Shown here: piece after piece, positions 55,977 to 64,000 of the stretch | How the letters are laid out: every line of letters begins with the position of its first letter | Numbering within the stretch: the stretch's first letter is position 1 | Source: Pseudomonas kitaguniensis | Lineage (GTDB): Bacteria; Pseudomonadota; Gammaproteobacteria; Pseudomonadales; Pseudomonadaceae | Direction of reading: 5' to 3' | DNA length: 64,000 nucleotides | Assembly (NCBI RefSeq): GCF_009296165.1 | Contig: NZ_VUAZ01000041.1 | Span: forward strand, 1-64,000 | Made by a program: the position numbers and the translations under genes | The notes under the pieces: generated by a model | What the model saw: the letters and a program-made list of their open reading frames with translations, nothing else | Databases searched by the model: none | What the model was told of the DNA's origin: nothing

Positions 55977-57512
55977 TTAGTCACGCGGCTTTTGGCTGAA
56001 GGCTTCAAGCCTGAAGCCATGCCAGGCGATTGCCAGCAGGCGCAAACGCCGCGGCCCATACAGCGCCTGGATGAAGCGTTCGAACAGTTGGAATTTGCGC
56101 GGTGTGTAGGGGTACCAATTGGCTTCGATCTTGCTTCCGGCCTTGTCGATCAGTATGGCTTTACTGCGAGTGAACCCCAGCAACCCTTCCGGCCCACGCA
56201 GTTTTCCGAATCCACTTTTCTTCGCCCCACCGAACGGCAGGCCTGGGTTGCCTTCGCTCATGTTGACGTTGTTGATCGAAACACCACCGACCTCAAGTGC
56301 ACCAGCCACCCGCAGCGCGCGCTGCGCATCAGCACTGAACACACTGGCGCACAGGCCGTAATGGGTGTCGTTGGCCAACTCGATGGCGTGGGCTTCGCTG
56401 GTAAACGCCATGATCGGCAGTACGGGCCCGAACGTTTCCTCGTTCCAGACCCGCATGTCCGACGTGACACGGTCCAGAATGATTGGCCGCACTGTCAGGG
56501 AATTCGCATCGGGTATGACACCGAATCGCAGGCGGGCACCGCGCTCCAGAGCGTCTTGAACATGTTCGATGACCTTGTCGCGCTGAAAGCCGACGGTCAT
56601 ACGCCCGACGTCGGCGTCGCCGTTATCGCCACAGCGTACTACGACGTTTTCCGCCGCCTGCACCAGACTGTCGACGAAACGATCCAGCACGCTGTGTTCT
56701 ACCAATAAACGCTCCACACCACTGCAGGATTGCCCGGCATTCGTGAAACCGCCCCACAACGCACCCGCCACCGAACGCGCTATTGGCGCGTCGGCAAACA
56801 CAATCATCGGATCTTTACCGCCCAGCTCCAGCTCAACGGGGATCAACTCGCGACTGGCCTGGGCCATGATCTTGCTGCCGGTGGGGCCGCTGCCGGTAAA
56901 AAAGATCTTCGCCGGCTGTTGGTCGATCAACGCCGAGCCCAGGCTGCCGTTGCCGTACACCACCTGGACCAGGGCCTGGAGTATCGGAGAGCATGCAAGG
57001 ACCTGTTCGACCAGGCCTTCGCAGGGGGCATGTTCGGAGGGTTTGTAGACCACCGCATTGCCCGTTGCAATCGCTGCTGCAATACCAGTAATCGCGTTAT
57101 GGAACGGGTAGTTCCAGGGACAGATGATCAGCACCACACCCAAGGGTTCATGCAGCAGCAACGATTGCTTGCCCAACAATGTAATTGGCGTCTTGACCTT
57201 TTCAGGTTTCAGCAGCTGTTGGGCATTATTCTCCAACCAATTGAGCCAATCGAGGGTGCCAAGGATTTCCGCGATCAAGGCATCTGTTCGACATTTGCCA
57301 ACCTCGTGCATCACCCGCGCGATGATCATTGAGCGGTGAGCCAGAATCGCGTGTTTGAGCTTGCACAACTCGGCCAGACGCGCCTGGATCGACAGTTGTG
57401 AATGAGTACGCAAGGCCGTGCGGGCATTTTCGAATGCGACCCGGGAAATCTCAGCCTCATATGACAGCACAGTGTCGTGCGGGCGGGATTCGAATTCATT
57501 AGGGTGGGTCAT
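55977..57512 (-). CDS. Aldehyde dehydrogenase (NAD(P)-dependent)
   Basis: A 511-residue enzyme with PWNYP (Asn134), the general base Glu229 in LELGGKDP, and the nucleophile Cys263 in NAGQSCSGVERL. It has a C-terminal extension of about 50 residues (IEANWYPYTPRKFQLFERF onward) past the usual end. GAGGAG precedes the ATG. It stands alone, convergent with the AraC gene and divergent from the thioesterase. It is related to but distinct from the ALDH at 53496, so the island encodes two aldehyde oxidation steps or substrates. Confidence 0.92.
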   Translation of the reverse strand: MTHPNEFESRPHDTVLSYEAEISRVAFENARTALRTHSQLSIQARLAELCKLKHAILAHRSMIIARVMHEVGKCRTDALIAEILGTLDWLNWLENNAQQLLKPEKVKTPITLLGKQSLLLHEPLGVVLIICPWNYPFHNAITGIAAAIATGNAVVYKPSEHAPCEGLVEQVLACSPILQALVQVVYGNGSLGSALIDQQPAKIFFTGSGPTGSKIMAQASRELIPVELELGGKDPMIVFADAPIARSVAGALWGGFTNAGQSCSGVERLLVEHSVLDRFVDSLVQAAENVVVRCGDNGDADVGRMTVGFQRDKVIEHVQDALERGARLRFGVIPDANSLTVRPIILDRVTSDMRVWNEETFGPVLPIMAFTSEAHAIELANDTHYGLCASVFSADAQRALRVAGALEVGGVSINNVNMSEGNPGLPFGGAKKSGFGKLRGPEGLLGFTRSKAILIDKAGSKIEANWYPYTPRKFQLFERFIQALYGPRRLRLLAIAWHGFRLEAFSQKPRD

Positions 57513-57766
57513 TCAACGCTCCTCGGGATCATCGGCCAGCCGCCACGATAACGGGCTGTCGGGCACTGAGGCAGGGTTGATACGGACGAAAAAGGGTTCA
57601 AACCGGCTATATCGCGATAGCCACCTGCGAGCCCCGCGAGAAAACCCTAAACCATGAAATTAGTGATCGGAATGCACTTTTGTGCAGCATTGAGTCATTT
57701 ACGGACCTACCTGGCTCAGCCCTCAGCACTTTAAAGTACGCCAACTATTCAATCATCGGCGTCGTT

Positions 57767-58318
57767 ATGAATCTCTGGTTTCGGCTTCTCCTCATGCTGC
57801 TGCGTCGACCGTGGCGCAAACCGGCAAAAGCACTCGAATCGACCGTCATCCGCATGCGCGTATGGCCATTGGATCTGGACTTCAATCGACACGTCACCAA
57901 CGGCCGATATTTCACATTGGCGGATGTGGGACGCATGGACTTCGTTTTGCGCAGTGGCGCCTATCGAGTAGCTATCAAAGCAAAGGCGCTGCCCATCGTC
58001 GGAGACACTTGGGGTAAATTTCGGCGTGAGCTCAGACTGTTTGAAGCTTTTGAAATCCACACAAGGATGCTTGGCTGGGACGACAAGTGGAGCTTCATGG
58101 AGCATCGGTTTGTGAGCAAAGGCAGAGTGATCGGCATTGTCATGATGCGAGGTCTGTTTCGTTCACAGAAAGGTGTTATCGCGCCAAGCGAATTTGTTCG
58201 AGAACTGGGACTGCCCGCACAGTCACCAGAGATGCCGAAATGGCTGATGTCGTGGTCGCAGAGCTGCGACGCCATGAGCCGCCAACTCAGAGATGAAGAA
58301 AGCACCAATGATCGGTAA
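57767..58318 (+). CDS. 4HBT-fold acyl-CoA thioesterase family protein
   Basis: Starting at ATG 57767 (MNLWFRLLLML) gives 183 residues; the frame runs further up without a ribosome site. The N-terminal 12 residues are hydrophobic. The hot-dog thioesterase signature is DLDFNRHVTNGRYF (36-49), with Asp36 and His42 placed like the catalytic residues of 4HBT/THEM6-like proteins. It would hydrolyse an acyl-CoA or similar thioester. It is divergent from the ALDH at 55977, so it may belong to the island's lipid-like chemistry. Confidence 0.85.
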   Translation: MNLWFRLLLMLLRRPWRKPAKALESTVIRMRVWPLDLDFNRHVTNGRYFTLADVGRMDFVLRSGAYRVAIKAKALPIVGDTWGKFRRELRLFEAFEIHTRMLGWDDKWSFMEHRFVSKGRVIGIVMMRGLFRSQKGVIAPSEFVRELGLPAQSPEMPKWLMSWSQSCDAMSRQLRDEESTNDR

Positions 58319-58567
58319 TCCAGGCCTGCGCGCCATCAACAAAAACCCTAAATGGCAAATTGCCACCACTGGTCGGATTGGCCGTTGCGTCGTTGGACGT
58401 TTTTTTTGCTCTGTGGCTCTATGTTCACAGACTTGATCGGATGATCGAGTGCAACTTTTTCAACGTGTTGAGGAGTACCACGACAGGCAGAACATAAGAG
58501 GCTCGACCGTAGCGCAGGCGAACCCCTTAAAATAACAGCGGAATGGGCTTTATGGCGGACTCGTATT

Positions 58568-59698
58568 ATGCCTAACCTTCACTCTTTCCCCAGTACACCG
58601 TTGATTCGCTGGTTTGTTAAAGACAACGAAAACCTGGATCGGGACATCCGCTTAAAGCTACTCAAAGACCCCTTTTCCTCTCGTGCCGCCCTGGTCGCGG
58701 CGGGGATGAATACACTGCTTGTGTGCAGCGTTGCAGTCATACTTCACCCAACGTTGTTTTTCATCTGTTGGTTAATCGCCGACATGCTGATTTGGATCAT
58801 CCGCTGGTTCCTGCTGCGCAGGTTTATTGCCAGTGGCAAGTCCATGCGCCGCTACGCGACCGACCTTTCCCTGCTCTTCGGTTTGATCTGGGCGGCCGAA
58901 ATAGGCATTGGCACAGCGGGCTGCATTATCAGTCAGGACCCGGTACTCCAAGTTCTGGCATGCACATCGGCAGTCAGCATGAATGGCGCGATTGCCATGC
59001 GAAACCAAGGCATACCCCGCTACGCATTTACGCAGATCCTGTTCACGGATATACCGATGAAACTGGCCACGTTGTTCCAACCAGAACCGATGTTGCGGGT
59101 GCTGATTCTACAAGCGCCCATGTACCTGACTGGCCTCTGGGTACTGCTGAACAACCTCAATGCAAACCTGACCAAAGCCTATATTGCAGAAGCACAGAGC
59201 ACGCATTCAGCCACCCACGACAAACTCACGGGCGTATTGAACAGGTTAGGTATGTTCAATGTAATGACGGCGTTACTCAGCTCGAAAGCCAAAGTGGCGA
59301 GTGGTTTTTGCCTGCTGTGTCTGGATTTGGATGGGTTCAAAAAAATCAATGATGCCAACGGGCATGCCACCGGCGACAAAGTACTGGTGTGCTTCTCTGC
59401 AATGATCAGTAATGTGGTGCGCAAAAATGATGCCGTGGCGCGACTGGGCGGCGACGAATTTATCGTGTTGATGCCGGATATAGACAAGTTATCCGCTTCA
59501 CTTATTGCAGAGCGAATTATCCAAACCCTGGAAGATTACGTGGGTAAAAACGCGAATTACAAAGGATTGGGTGTCAGCATCGGTATCACCGAGATCTCGC
59601 CTTTTGAGCCAGGGAGTGTTGAGCAGATGCTCTCCAGAGCGGATATTGCAATGTATAACGCAAAATCTGCGGGCAAGAACTGTTACCGGTTTGGATAA
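58568..59698 (+). CDS. Membrane diguanylate cyclase (GGDEF)
   Basis: A 376-residue protein. The N-terminal half has five or six transmembrane helices (about 39-195). The GGDEF domain spans about 215-375: LDLDGFKKIND, the active-site GGDEF at 294-298, and an inhibitory site RKND (285-288) placed five residues before it, so product feedback by c-di-GMP is likely. It makes c-di-GMP from two GTP. The gene stands alone in a 249-bp upstream gap in which nothing else was found. Confidence 0.95.
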   Translation: MPNLHSFPSTPLIRWFVKDNENLDRDIRLKLLKDPFSSRAALVAAGMNTLLVCSVAVILHPTLFFICWLIADMLIWIIRWFLLRRFIASGKSMRRYATDLSLLFGLIWAAEIGIGTAGCIISQDPVLQVLACTSAVSMNGAIAMRNQGIPRYAFTQILFTDIPMKLATLFQPEPMLRVLILQAPMYLTGLWVLLNNLNANLTKAYIAEAQSTHSATHDKLTGVLNRLGMFNVMTALLSSKAKVASGFCLLCLDLDGFKKINDANGHATGDKVLVCFSAMISNVVRKNDAVARLGGDEFIVLMPDIDKLSASLIAERIIQTLEDYVGKNANYKGLGVSIGITEISPFEPGSVEQMLSRADIAMYNAKSAGKNCYRFG

Positions 59699-59774
59699 CT
59701 CTTTGAACTGTTTTACCTGAAAATAGTGTTCCAGAAGCCCGCCAAAATTTTTTTTCGCGACCCGCAAAGTCGGA

Positions 59775-60497
59775 TTAACAGCCCAAGGCAGCCGCGGCCT
59801 CGGTGAGGGAGTCGACAACAATATCCCAGTCTTGCTCTGCGACCAGGTCTGATGTCTGGCCCGGCCCATGCTCAAAGGGGCGCGCGATAAAGATCGACTT
59901 GAACCCCTGCGCACGTGCGGCAGCCAGGTCTGAGTTGTGCGCGGCAACCATAGCGACCGCTTCAGGTGCGAGGCCCACAGCTTGTGCAGATTTGAGGTAG
60001 GTTTGCGGCTGGGGTTTGTAGGTTCCGGCGACTTCTGCACCGACGATCACGTCCCAGGGCAACCCGCCAAACTTCGCAAGGTTGAGCATCAAGGCGATGT
60101 GCCCATTGGACAGAGGCCCGATTGAGAACTTGCGCTTCAATCGGGTCAGCCCGGCTACAGCGTCAGGCCATGGGTCCAGCCGCTCCCAGGCTTTGTTGAG
60201 TTCGACCAGTTCGGCCTCGGGGATTCGGCCAAAATCTGCAGCGTGGCGGGAGAGGACCGTTTCAAGGTTTTCCCGGTTCAGCACGTCCAGCGTTACGAAG
60301 GGACGCTCGCCAGACCTGACGCGTTGCATGGCGGGTTGGTACAGCCCGCGCCATTGATCTGCAAACGTCAGTGGATCTACGTCCAGCTCGTGACGCTTCA
60401 GGAAGGGAGCGACTGCTCGCGAAACACCGCTTCGCCAATCGACCACCGTACCGAACACGTCAAACCCCAGAAAACCTACCCCTTCGAGCTTTGCCAT
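59775..60497 (-). CDS. Haloacid dehalogenase type II family hydrolase
   Basis: Starting at ATG 60497 (MAKLEGVGFLG), with AGAGG upstream, gives 240 residues; the frame extends 11 residues further. The HAD nucleophile is Asp13 in FDVFGTVVDW; other motifs are LSNGHIA (motif II), YKPQPQTY (motif III lysine) and AAHNSDLAAARAQG (motif IV). It fits the 2-haloacid dehalogenase subgroup, although many such proteins act on other substrates. It is convergent with the diguanylate cyclase gene. Confidence 0.9.
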   Translation of the reverse strand: MAKLEGVGFLGFDVFGTVVDWRSGVSRAVAPFLKRHELDVDPLTFADQWRGLYQPAMQRVRSGERPFVTLDVLNRENLETVLSRHAADFGRIPEAELVELNKAWERLDPWPDAVAGLTRLKRKFSIGPLSNGHIALMLNLAKFGGLPWDVIVGAEVAGTYKPQPQTYLKSAQAVGLAPEAVAMVAAHNSDLAAARAQGFKSIFIARPFEHGPGQTSDLVAEQDWDIVVDSLTEAAAALGC

Positions 60498-60613
60498 CTC
60501 GCCGCCTCTTAAGTCCGTGGTCGTGAACACTGCCCCGATAAACGCGGTAATCAGCGCTCTGTCGGCCGATTATGCGCCGATCACTCCCTTGAGGTTTCGC
60601 GGCTGACGAGGGC

Positions 60614-61228
60614 TCAAGCAATAGAGGCTTGCCGCACAGGCCGCTTGTGCCTGAGCGGTTGCTGGCGCGCCAGTTGCGCCTGAACCTCAGCCACCGCATC
60701 CAGCACGCGTTGCGCCCAGAGCACATCTTGCGGGTCCACCACCACCACACGAAAGCCGTGGTCATGCCCTTCACTGCGCACGCCTTCGGAGTCATCGACG
60801 TGCAAGTCAATATCGAATGCCGGCGGGAATTTCGACGGCGCGTTCGACAGGCCGTGCACCGTCAAGGCTTGGCTGTGCAGCACGCTATTGACCACACCGT
60901 CGACGCGAATGCCGTACAGCAACACCCAACGGCGGATGTAGGACGGCGTGCGACCGGATGAGGTGTAGACCCAGATACTGCAACCCTGGCGCCGTAACTC
61001 TCGGGTCAGCGAGCGTGTACCGATACGCAATGGTTCGCCCAGCCAACGGTGGACACAGGCTGGCACCCAGCTTTTTTCAACGGCGCAGTGGTGGAGCTGG
61101 CAGGCCAGTGTGTCGTCTATATCGAACGAAATACGGATGCGTGGGCGGCGCAACGCCGGCATCGAGAGCGCCTGCCAGGCGCGGCTGAGCGCGGTTCGGC
61201 ATTGGGTGAGCGTGGCGTACCGGCTCAT
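60614..61228 (-). CDS. HAD-superfamily hydrolase coupled to the Fic-like gene
   Basis: Starting at ATG 61228, with GGGAGG six bases upstream, gives 204 residues; the ATG overlaps the Fic-like stop (TGATG). HAD motifs are SFDIDDTL (Asp36, Asp38), a Ser/Thr in VYTSSGRTPSYIR, and HVDDSEG late in the protein. The cap is small. It is probably a phosphatase; the substrate is unknown. Translational coupling suggests it works with the Fic-like protein. Confidence 0.82.
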   Translation of the reverse strand: MSRYATLTQCRTALSRAWQALSMPALRRPRIRISFDIDDTLACQLHHCAVEKSWVPACVHRWLGEPLRIGTRSLTRELRRQGCSIWVYTSSGRTPSYIRRWVLLYGIRVDGVVNSVLHSQALTVHGLSNAPSKFPPAFDIDLHVDDSEGVRSEGHDHGFRVVVVDPQDVLWAQRVLDAVAEVQAQLARQQPLRHKRPVRQASIA

Positions 61229-61932
61229 CAATGGCCTCCCTGATACACAGGCGATGGTGGTTGGCCCAAGAAAAACTTCTTCGGGTCGGGCGCCTGTTCT
61301 TCCAGGAAGGCTGCGTATTTTTTCTTGATCTTGGGCAATTCGTACAACGCCTTGACCCCATGCTTGGCGGAGTTGCGTATGACCGAGGACGGGTTGAAGT
61401 AGCCCTCGGCGTTTTCCAGCGTGAGCACAAACGGCGGCAACCCGGCACGCATCAGCAAATAGCTGACGATGAGTGAACCACTGCGGTTGTTGCCTTCGAT
61501 GAACAATTGCGGCTTGCTGAGAATCCTGACGTAGACGCCGGCAGCGCGCTTCCAGACCGACTCACTGCGGTACGCGCAGTACCAGTTGTACAGGTCCTTG
61601 ATGCCACCCTCAACGTTGTTGAAAAAGTGCTGCTCGGTGGCGGCCAGGTGCTGAGCATATTCCTGCCTGCGCACCGGGTCCGTGCCGCAAAGCACGGTGG
61701 CGTTGATTTCGAGCATCAGGTTCAGTTGCTGAAGGTCAAACAGGTCAACGCCACGAGCGACATAATCGTCAATCAGCGCATAGCCTTCAAGCACATTGTG
61801 CAGCACCTCGTCGGTCAACGGATCGCGCGGCTCGATAAAGTGCTGGCTGAGTTCGGTAAAGCGTCCTTGCACCTTACGCAGTGCGCGTTCTATCGCGGGC
61901 AGATCAAGACGACGTGTTGCAGGCATTGGCAT
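61228..61932 (-). CDS. Fic/Doc-like protein with a degenerate catalytic motif
   Basis: A 234-residue helical protein. Residues 142-153 (QLFIEGNNRSGS) align with the Fic motif HPFxxGNGRxxR. The catalytic histidine is replaced by Gln, the second Gly of GNG by Asn, and the final Arg by Ser. The surrounding helices (about 120-170, ending SYLLMRAGLPPFVL) fit the fold. It could be an inactive or repurposed Fic protein, for example using other nucleotides. It follows pstB by about 58 bases and precedes the coupled HAD gene. There is no partner antitoxin motif in sight. Confidence 0.65.
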   Translation of the reverse strand: MPMPATRRLDLPAIERALRKVQGRFTELSQHFIEPRDPLTDEVLHNVLEGYALIDDYVARGVDLFDLQQLNLMLEINATVLCGTDPVRRQEYAQHLAATEQHFFNNVEGGIKDLYNWYCAYRSESVWKRAAGVYVRILSKPQLFIEGNNRSGSLIVSYLLMRAGLPPFVLTLENAEGYFNPSSVIRNSAKHGVKALYELPKIKKKYAAFLEEQAPDPKKFFLGQPPSPVYQGGH

Positions 61933-61989
61933 TCCCAGGAAACTCTGAGTAAAAGGTGAACCGGTGGGGGCCGTTAAGCCCCCCTTGGC

Positions 61990-62808
61990 TTAGCTGAACT
62001 TGCCGCTGATGTAATCCTCGGTCATTTGCTCGCGCGGGCTGCCGAAAATCTGCGTGGTCGGGCCCATTTCAACCAGATAGCCGGTGCGTGTGCCCTGGGA
62101 AATATCCACCGAGAAAAACGCGGTGGTGTCCGCCACACGGATCGCCTGCTGCATATTGTGGGTCACCAGGGCGATGGTGTAGTCCTTCTTCAGCTCAACC
62201 ATCAGCTCTTCGACACGGCGGGTGGCGATCGGGTCGAGCGCCGAGCACGGCTCATCAAGCAACAGCACTTCCGGCTCGGTGGCGATGGCGCGGGCGATAC
62301 ACAGCCGTTGCTGCTGCCCACCGGACAGCGACAGGCCGCTGACCTTGAGCTTGTCCTTGACCTCATCCCACAGCGCCGCGCCTTGCAGGGCGTGTTTTAC
62401 GCGGTCACCGAGGTCACCCTTGTAACGGTTGAGGCGCAGGCCGAAGGCGACGTTGTCGAAAATGCTCATCGAGAATGGGTTGGGCTGCTGAAACACCATG
62501 CCGATATAACGACGCACGACCACCGGGTCGACGCCCTTGCCGTAAACGTCCTGCCCGAGGAAATGCACGTGGCCTTCAAAGCGGAACCCTTTCACCAGGT
62601 CGTTCATGCGGTTGAGGCTGCGCAGCACGGTACTTTTGCCGCAGCCGGAAGGCCCGATAAAACCAGTGATCTTGTTTTTTTCGATCGGTACATGGCTGTC
62701 GCGCACGGCCATGAAGTTGCCATAAAAAATCTTGTCGAGCTTGCAGTCCATGACCACAGGCGACTGAGTAACAAACGGAGAGGCTATTTTCGCAGTTGAT
62801 ACGTTCAA
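61990..62808 (-). CDS. pstB: Phosphate ABC transporter ATP-binding protein
   Basis: A 272-residue ABC protein from a TTG start at 62808, which has GGGAG about 11 bases upstream; an ATG at 62751 ([11 protein letters not shown]) would give 253 residues. It has Walker [10 protein letters not shown], the Q-loop MVFQQPNPF, signature LSGGQQQR and Walker [14 protein letters not shown]. It energises phosphate uptake with PstA and PstC. phoU does not follow, so this may be a second pst set rather than the main one; a separate phoU cannot be excluded outside the window. Confidence 0.92.
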   Translation of the reverse strand: MNVSTAKIASPFVTQSPVVMDCKLDKIFYGNFMAVRDSHVPIEKNKITGFIGPSGCGKSTVLRSLNRMNDLVKGFRFEGHVHFLGQDVYGKGVDPVVVRRYIGMVFQQPNPFSMSIFDNVAFGLRLNRYKGDLGDRVKHALQGAALWDEVKDKLKVSGLSLSGGQQQRLCIARAIATEPEVLLLDEPCSALDPIATRRVEELMVELKKDYTIALVTHNMQQAIRVADTTAFFSVDISQGTRTGYLVEMGPTTQIFGSPREQMTEDYISGKFS

Positions 62809-62827
62809 AATTCAGATGCTCCCGTTT

Positions 62828-63745
62828 TTAATACTTAGGCTTGCCGAAAATACGGCTGACAATGTTCACCACCAGCACAATCATCACCAGCACCAGCGAG
62901 GCCGCCCAGGCGAGTTCAAGCTGATTGTCGAAGGGCATGCCGGAAAAGTTGTAAATCAATACCGCAAGCGATGCCGTCGGGTTCATCACCGCCAGGCTGC
63001 CGTCGTGGTAGATCCAGTAGTTGCTGAACAGCGCGGTAAACAACAACGGTGCGGTTTCGCCCGCCGCGCGTGCCACGGCGAGCATCACGCCGGTGAGGAT
63101 CGCCGGCATGCCGGTCGGCAAGATGATCTTCCAGATCACCTGCGAGCGCGTGCAGCCCATGCCATAAGCTGCGTCCTTCATGACCTTGGGCACCATGCGC
63201 ATCGCCTCTTCAGCGGTCAGCACGACGATGGGCAGCATCAATACCGCGAGTGCCACGCCGCCCGCCGGTGCCGAGTAGGTACCGGTGGTCATCACCACCA
63301 GCGCATAGGCGAATACGCCGGCGAGGATCGAAGGCAGGCCCGTGAGCATCTTGGCGGCGAAGCGTGCAGCGCTGCCCAGCTTGCTGTCCGGCCCCAGTTC
63401 AGCCAGGAAGATCGCGGCCATGATGCCGACCGGAACCGCGATAGCGGCGGCGATACCGACCATCACGAACGTGCCGGCCATCGCGTTGCCGAAGCCGCCG
63501 CCCGTCTCGAAACCGGTCGGTGGCAATTCGGTGAACACCTCAAGGCTCAAGCGCGCCCCGCCGCGGGTGATCAGCATGTACAGCACGGAAATCAACGGCA
63601 CGCTGGCGAGTACAGCGCCAGCCCATACCAGCGTGGTCAGCAGCAGGCTGCGCAAGGCGCGGCCTTCGAACTTGCGCTGCAGGCTGGGCAGAGCCCCTGC
63701 GGGCGACGCCAGGTTGTTGGCGGAGGGCGTGATGTCAGTCATCAT
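62828..63745 (-). CDS. pstA: Phosphate ABC transporter permease
   Basis: A 305-residue inner membrane permease with six predicted helices. The EAA-type loop for PstB contact is around DAAYGMGCTRSQVIWKIILP. The N-terminus has a 30-residue cytosolic segment before the first helix. It overlaps the pstC stop by 4 bases and ends 19 bases before the pstB start. Confidence 0.94.
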   Translation of the reverse strand: MMTDITPSANNLASPAGALPSLQRKFEGRALRSLLLTTLVWAGAVLASVPLISVLYMLITRGGARLSLEVFTELPPTGFETGGGFGNAMAGTFVMVGIAAAIAVPVGIMAAIFLAELGPDSKLGSAARFAAKMLTGLPSILAGVFAYALVVMTTGTYSAPAGGVALAVLMLPIVVLTAEEAMRMVPKVMKDAAYGMGCTRSQVIWKIILPTGMPAILTGVMLAVARAAGETAPLLFTALFSNYWIYHDGSLAVMNPTASLAVLIYNFSGMPFDNQLELAWAASLVLVMIVLVVNIVSRIFGKPKY

Positions 63746-64000
63746 TTATTCCCACGTTGGGCATAGACCATAATCATGGAGCCGATGACATTCACCAGCA
63801 GCGTGATGAACATCAGCACCAGCGCGGCGTACATCAACACTTCGATTTCATTCGGTCCGGCTTCCGGGAAGTTCAGCGCCAGCAAGGCTGCCAGCGTGTT
63901 GGCCGGGGCGAACAGCGAAAGCGAAATATTGTTCGCGTTGCCCACCAGCATGGCCAGCGCCATGGTTTCGCCCAGCGCACGGCCGAGGCCAAGCACCAGC
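63742..64000 (-). CDS. pstC: Phosphate ABC transporter permease, 3' part only
   Basis: Partial gene: only the last 85 or so codons are in the window. They read LGLGRALGETMALAMLVGN, then two hydrophobic segments ending VYAQRGNK. This matches the C-terminal end of PstC, including the conserved GRALGETMA loop. The gene continues past the window edge, so its start is not visible. It overlaps pstA by 4 bases. Confidence 0.9.
   Translation of the reverse strand, partial: LVLGLGRALGETMALAMLVGNANNISLSLFAPANTLAALLALNFPEAGPNEIEVLMYAALVLMFITLLVNVIGSMIMVYAQRGNK

Noticed and set aside
39927..57512. Genomic island with integrase and attachment sites
   Set aside because: No integrase, transposase, tRNA or flanking direct repeats were found, so recent transfer cannot be supported.
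62088..62342. An 84-codon plus-strand frame within pstB
   Set aside because: It is antisense to the conserved ATPase motifs.

Overview
The window looks like chromosomal DNA of a fluorescent Pseudomonas (P. fluorescens group). The evidence is high GC, Pseudomonas-type REP palindromes, and the order aprX-inh-aprD-aprE-aprF-prtA-prtB-lipA, which is characteristic of that group. There are no rRNA or tRNA genes, prophage, insertion sequences or CRISPR arrays that I can see.

Layout. (1) 0.08-4.0 kb: a two-gene DNA repair operon, a bacterial FAN1 (VRR-NUC) nuclease followed by an XPD/DinG-type Fe-S helicase with an N-terminal PD-(D/E)XK nuclease. (2) 4.2 kb: a small YgdI/YgdR lipoprotein. (3) 4.4-18.6 kb, minus strand: the extracellular protease/lipase locus. 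Serralysin AprX, its inhibitor, the type I secretion system AprDEF, two subtilisin autotransporters (PrtA intact, PrtB broken by two indels) and the RTX lipase LipA, which should leave through AprDEF. (4) 19-31 kb: mixed housekeeping and regulatory genes: DUF1652, a UvrD-like helicase, a frameshifted pirin, phosphoglucomutase, a frameshifted MocR-type regulator with an unknown partner protein, and a divergent MDR oxidoreductase/LysR pair. (5) 30.9-39.4 kb: a two-component system divergent from an RND efflux operon (outer membrane factor, MipA/OmpV protein, adaptor, permease). (6) 39.6-57.5 kb: an accessory metabolic island of four transcription units run by two AraC-type and one TetR-type regulator. 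It holds a flavin monooxygenase/SDR/Mpo1-like (DUF962) operon; a long operon of DUF2147, TorF-like porin, FGGY kinase, class II aldolase, class III aminotransferase, a degenerate aldolase paralogue and an MFS-SDR fusion; an operon of TetR, alanine-racemase-fold deaminase/aldolase, aldehyde dehydrogenase and AraC; and a second aldehyde dehydrogenase. (7) 57.7-64 kb: a thioesterase, a diguanylate cyclase, two HAD hydrolases, a Fic-like protein with a degenerate motif, and the 3' part of a pstCAB phosphate transporter operon that lacks phoU.

Region 6 is the best candidate for an undescribed system. Its enzymes suggest import of a small oxygenated substrate, kinase/aldolase cleavage, transamination and aldehyde oxidation, next to a Baeyer-Villiger-like/lipid oxidation module. 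The substrate cannot be read from the sequence.

Five genes (prtB, pirin, the mocR-like gene, the SDR at 39.9 kb and the MFS-SDR gene) carry nine single-base frame breaks in total. Four of them carry exactly two each. These may be genuine decay, phase variation (prtB has a run of nine G near its start) or sequencing error. Reads are needed to tell, and the functions of these five genes should be treated as conditional.
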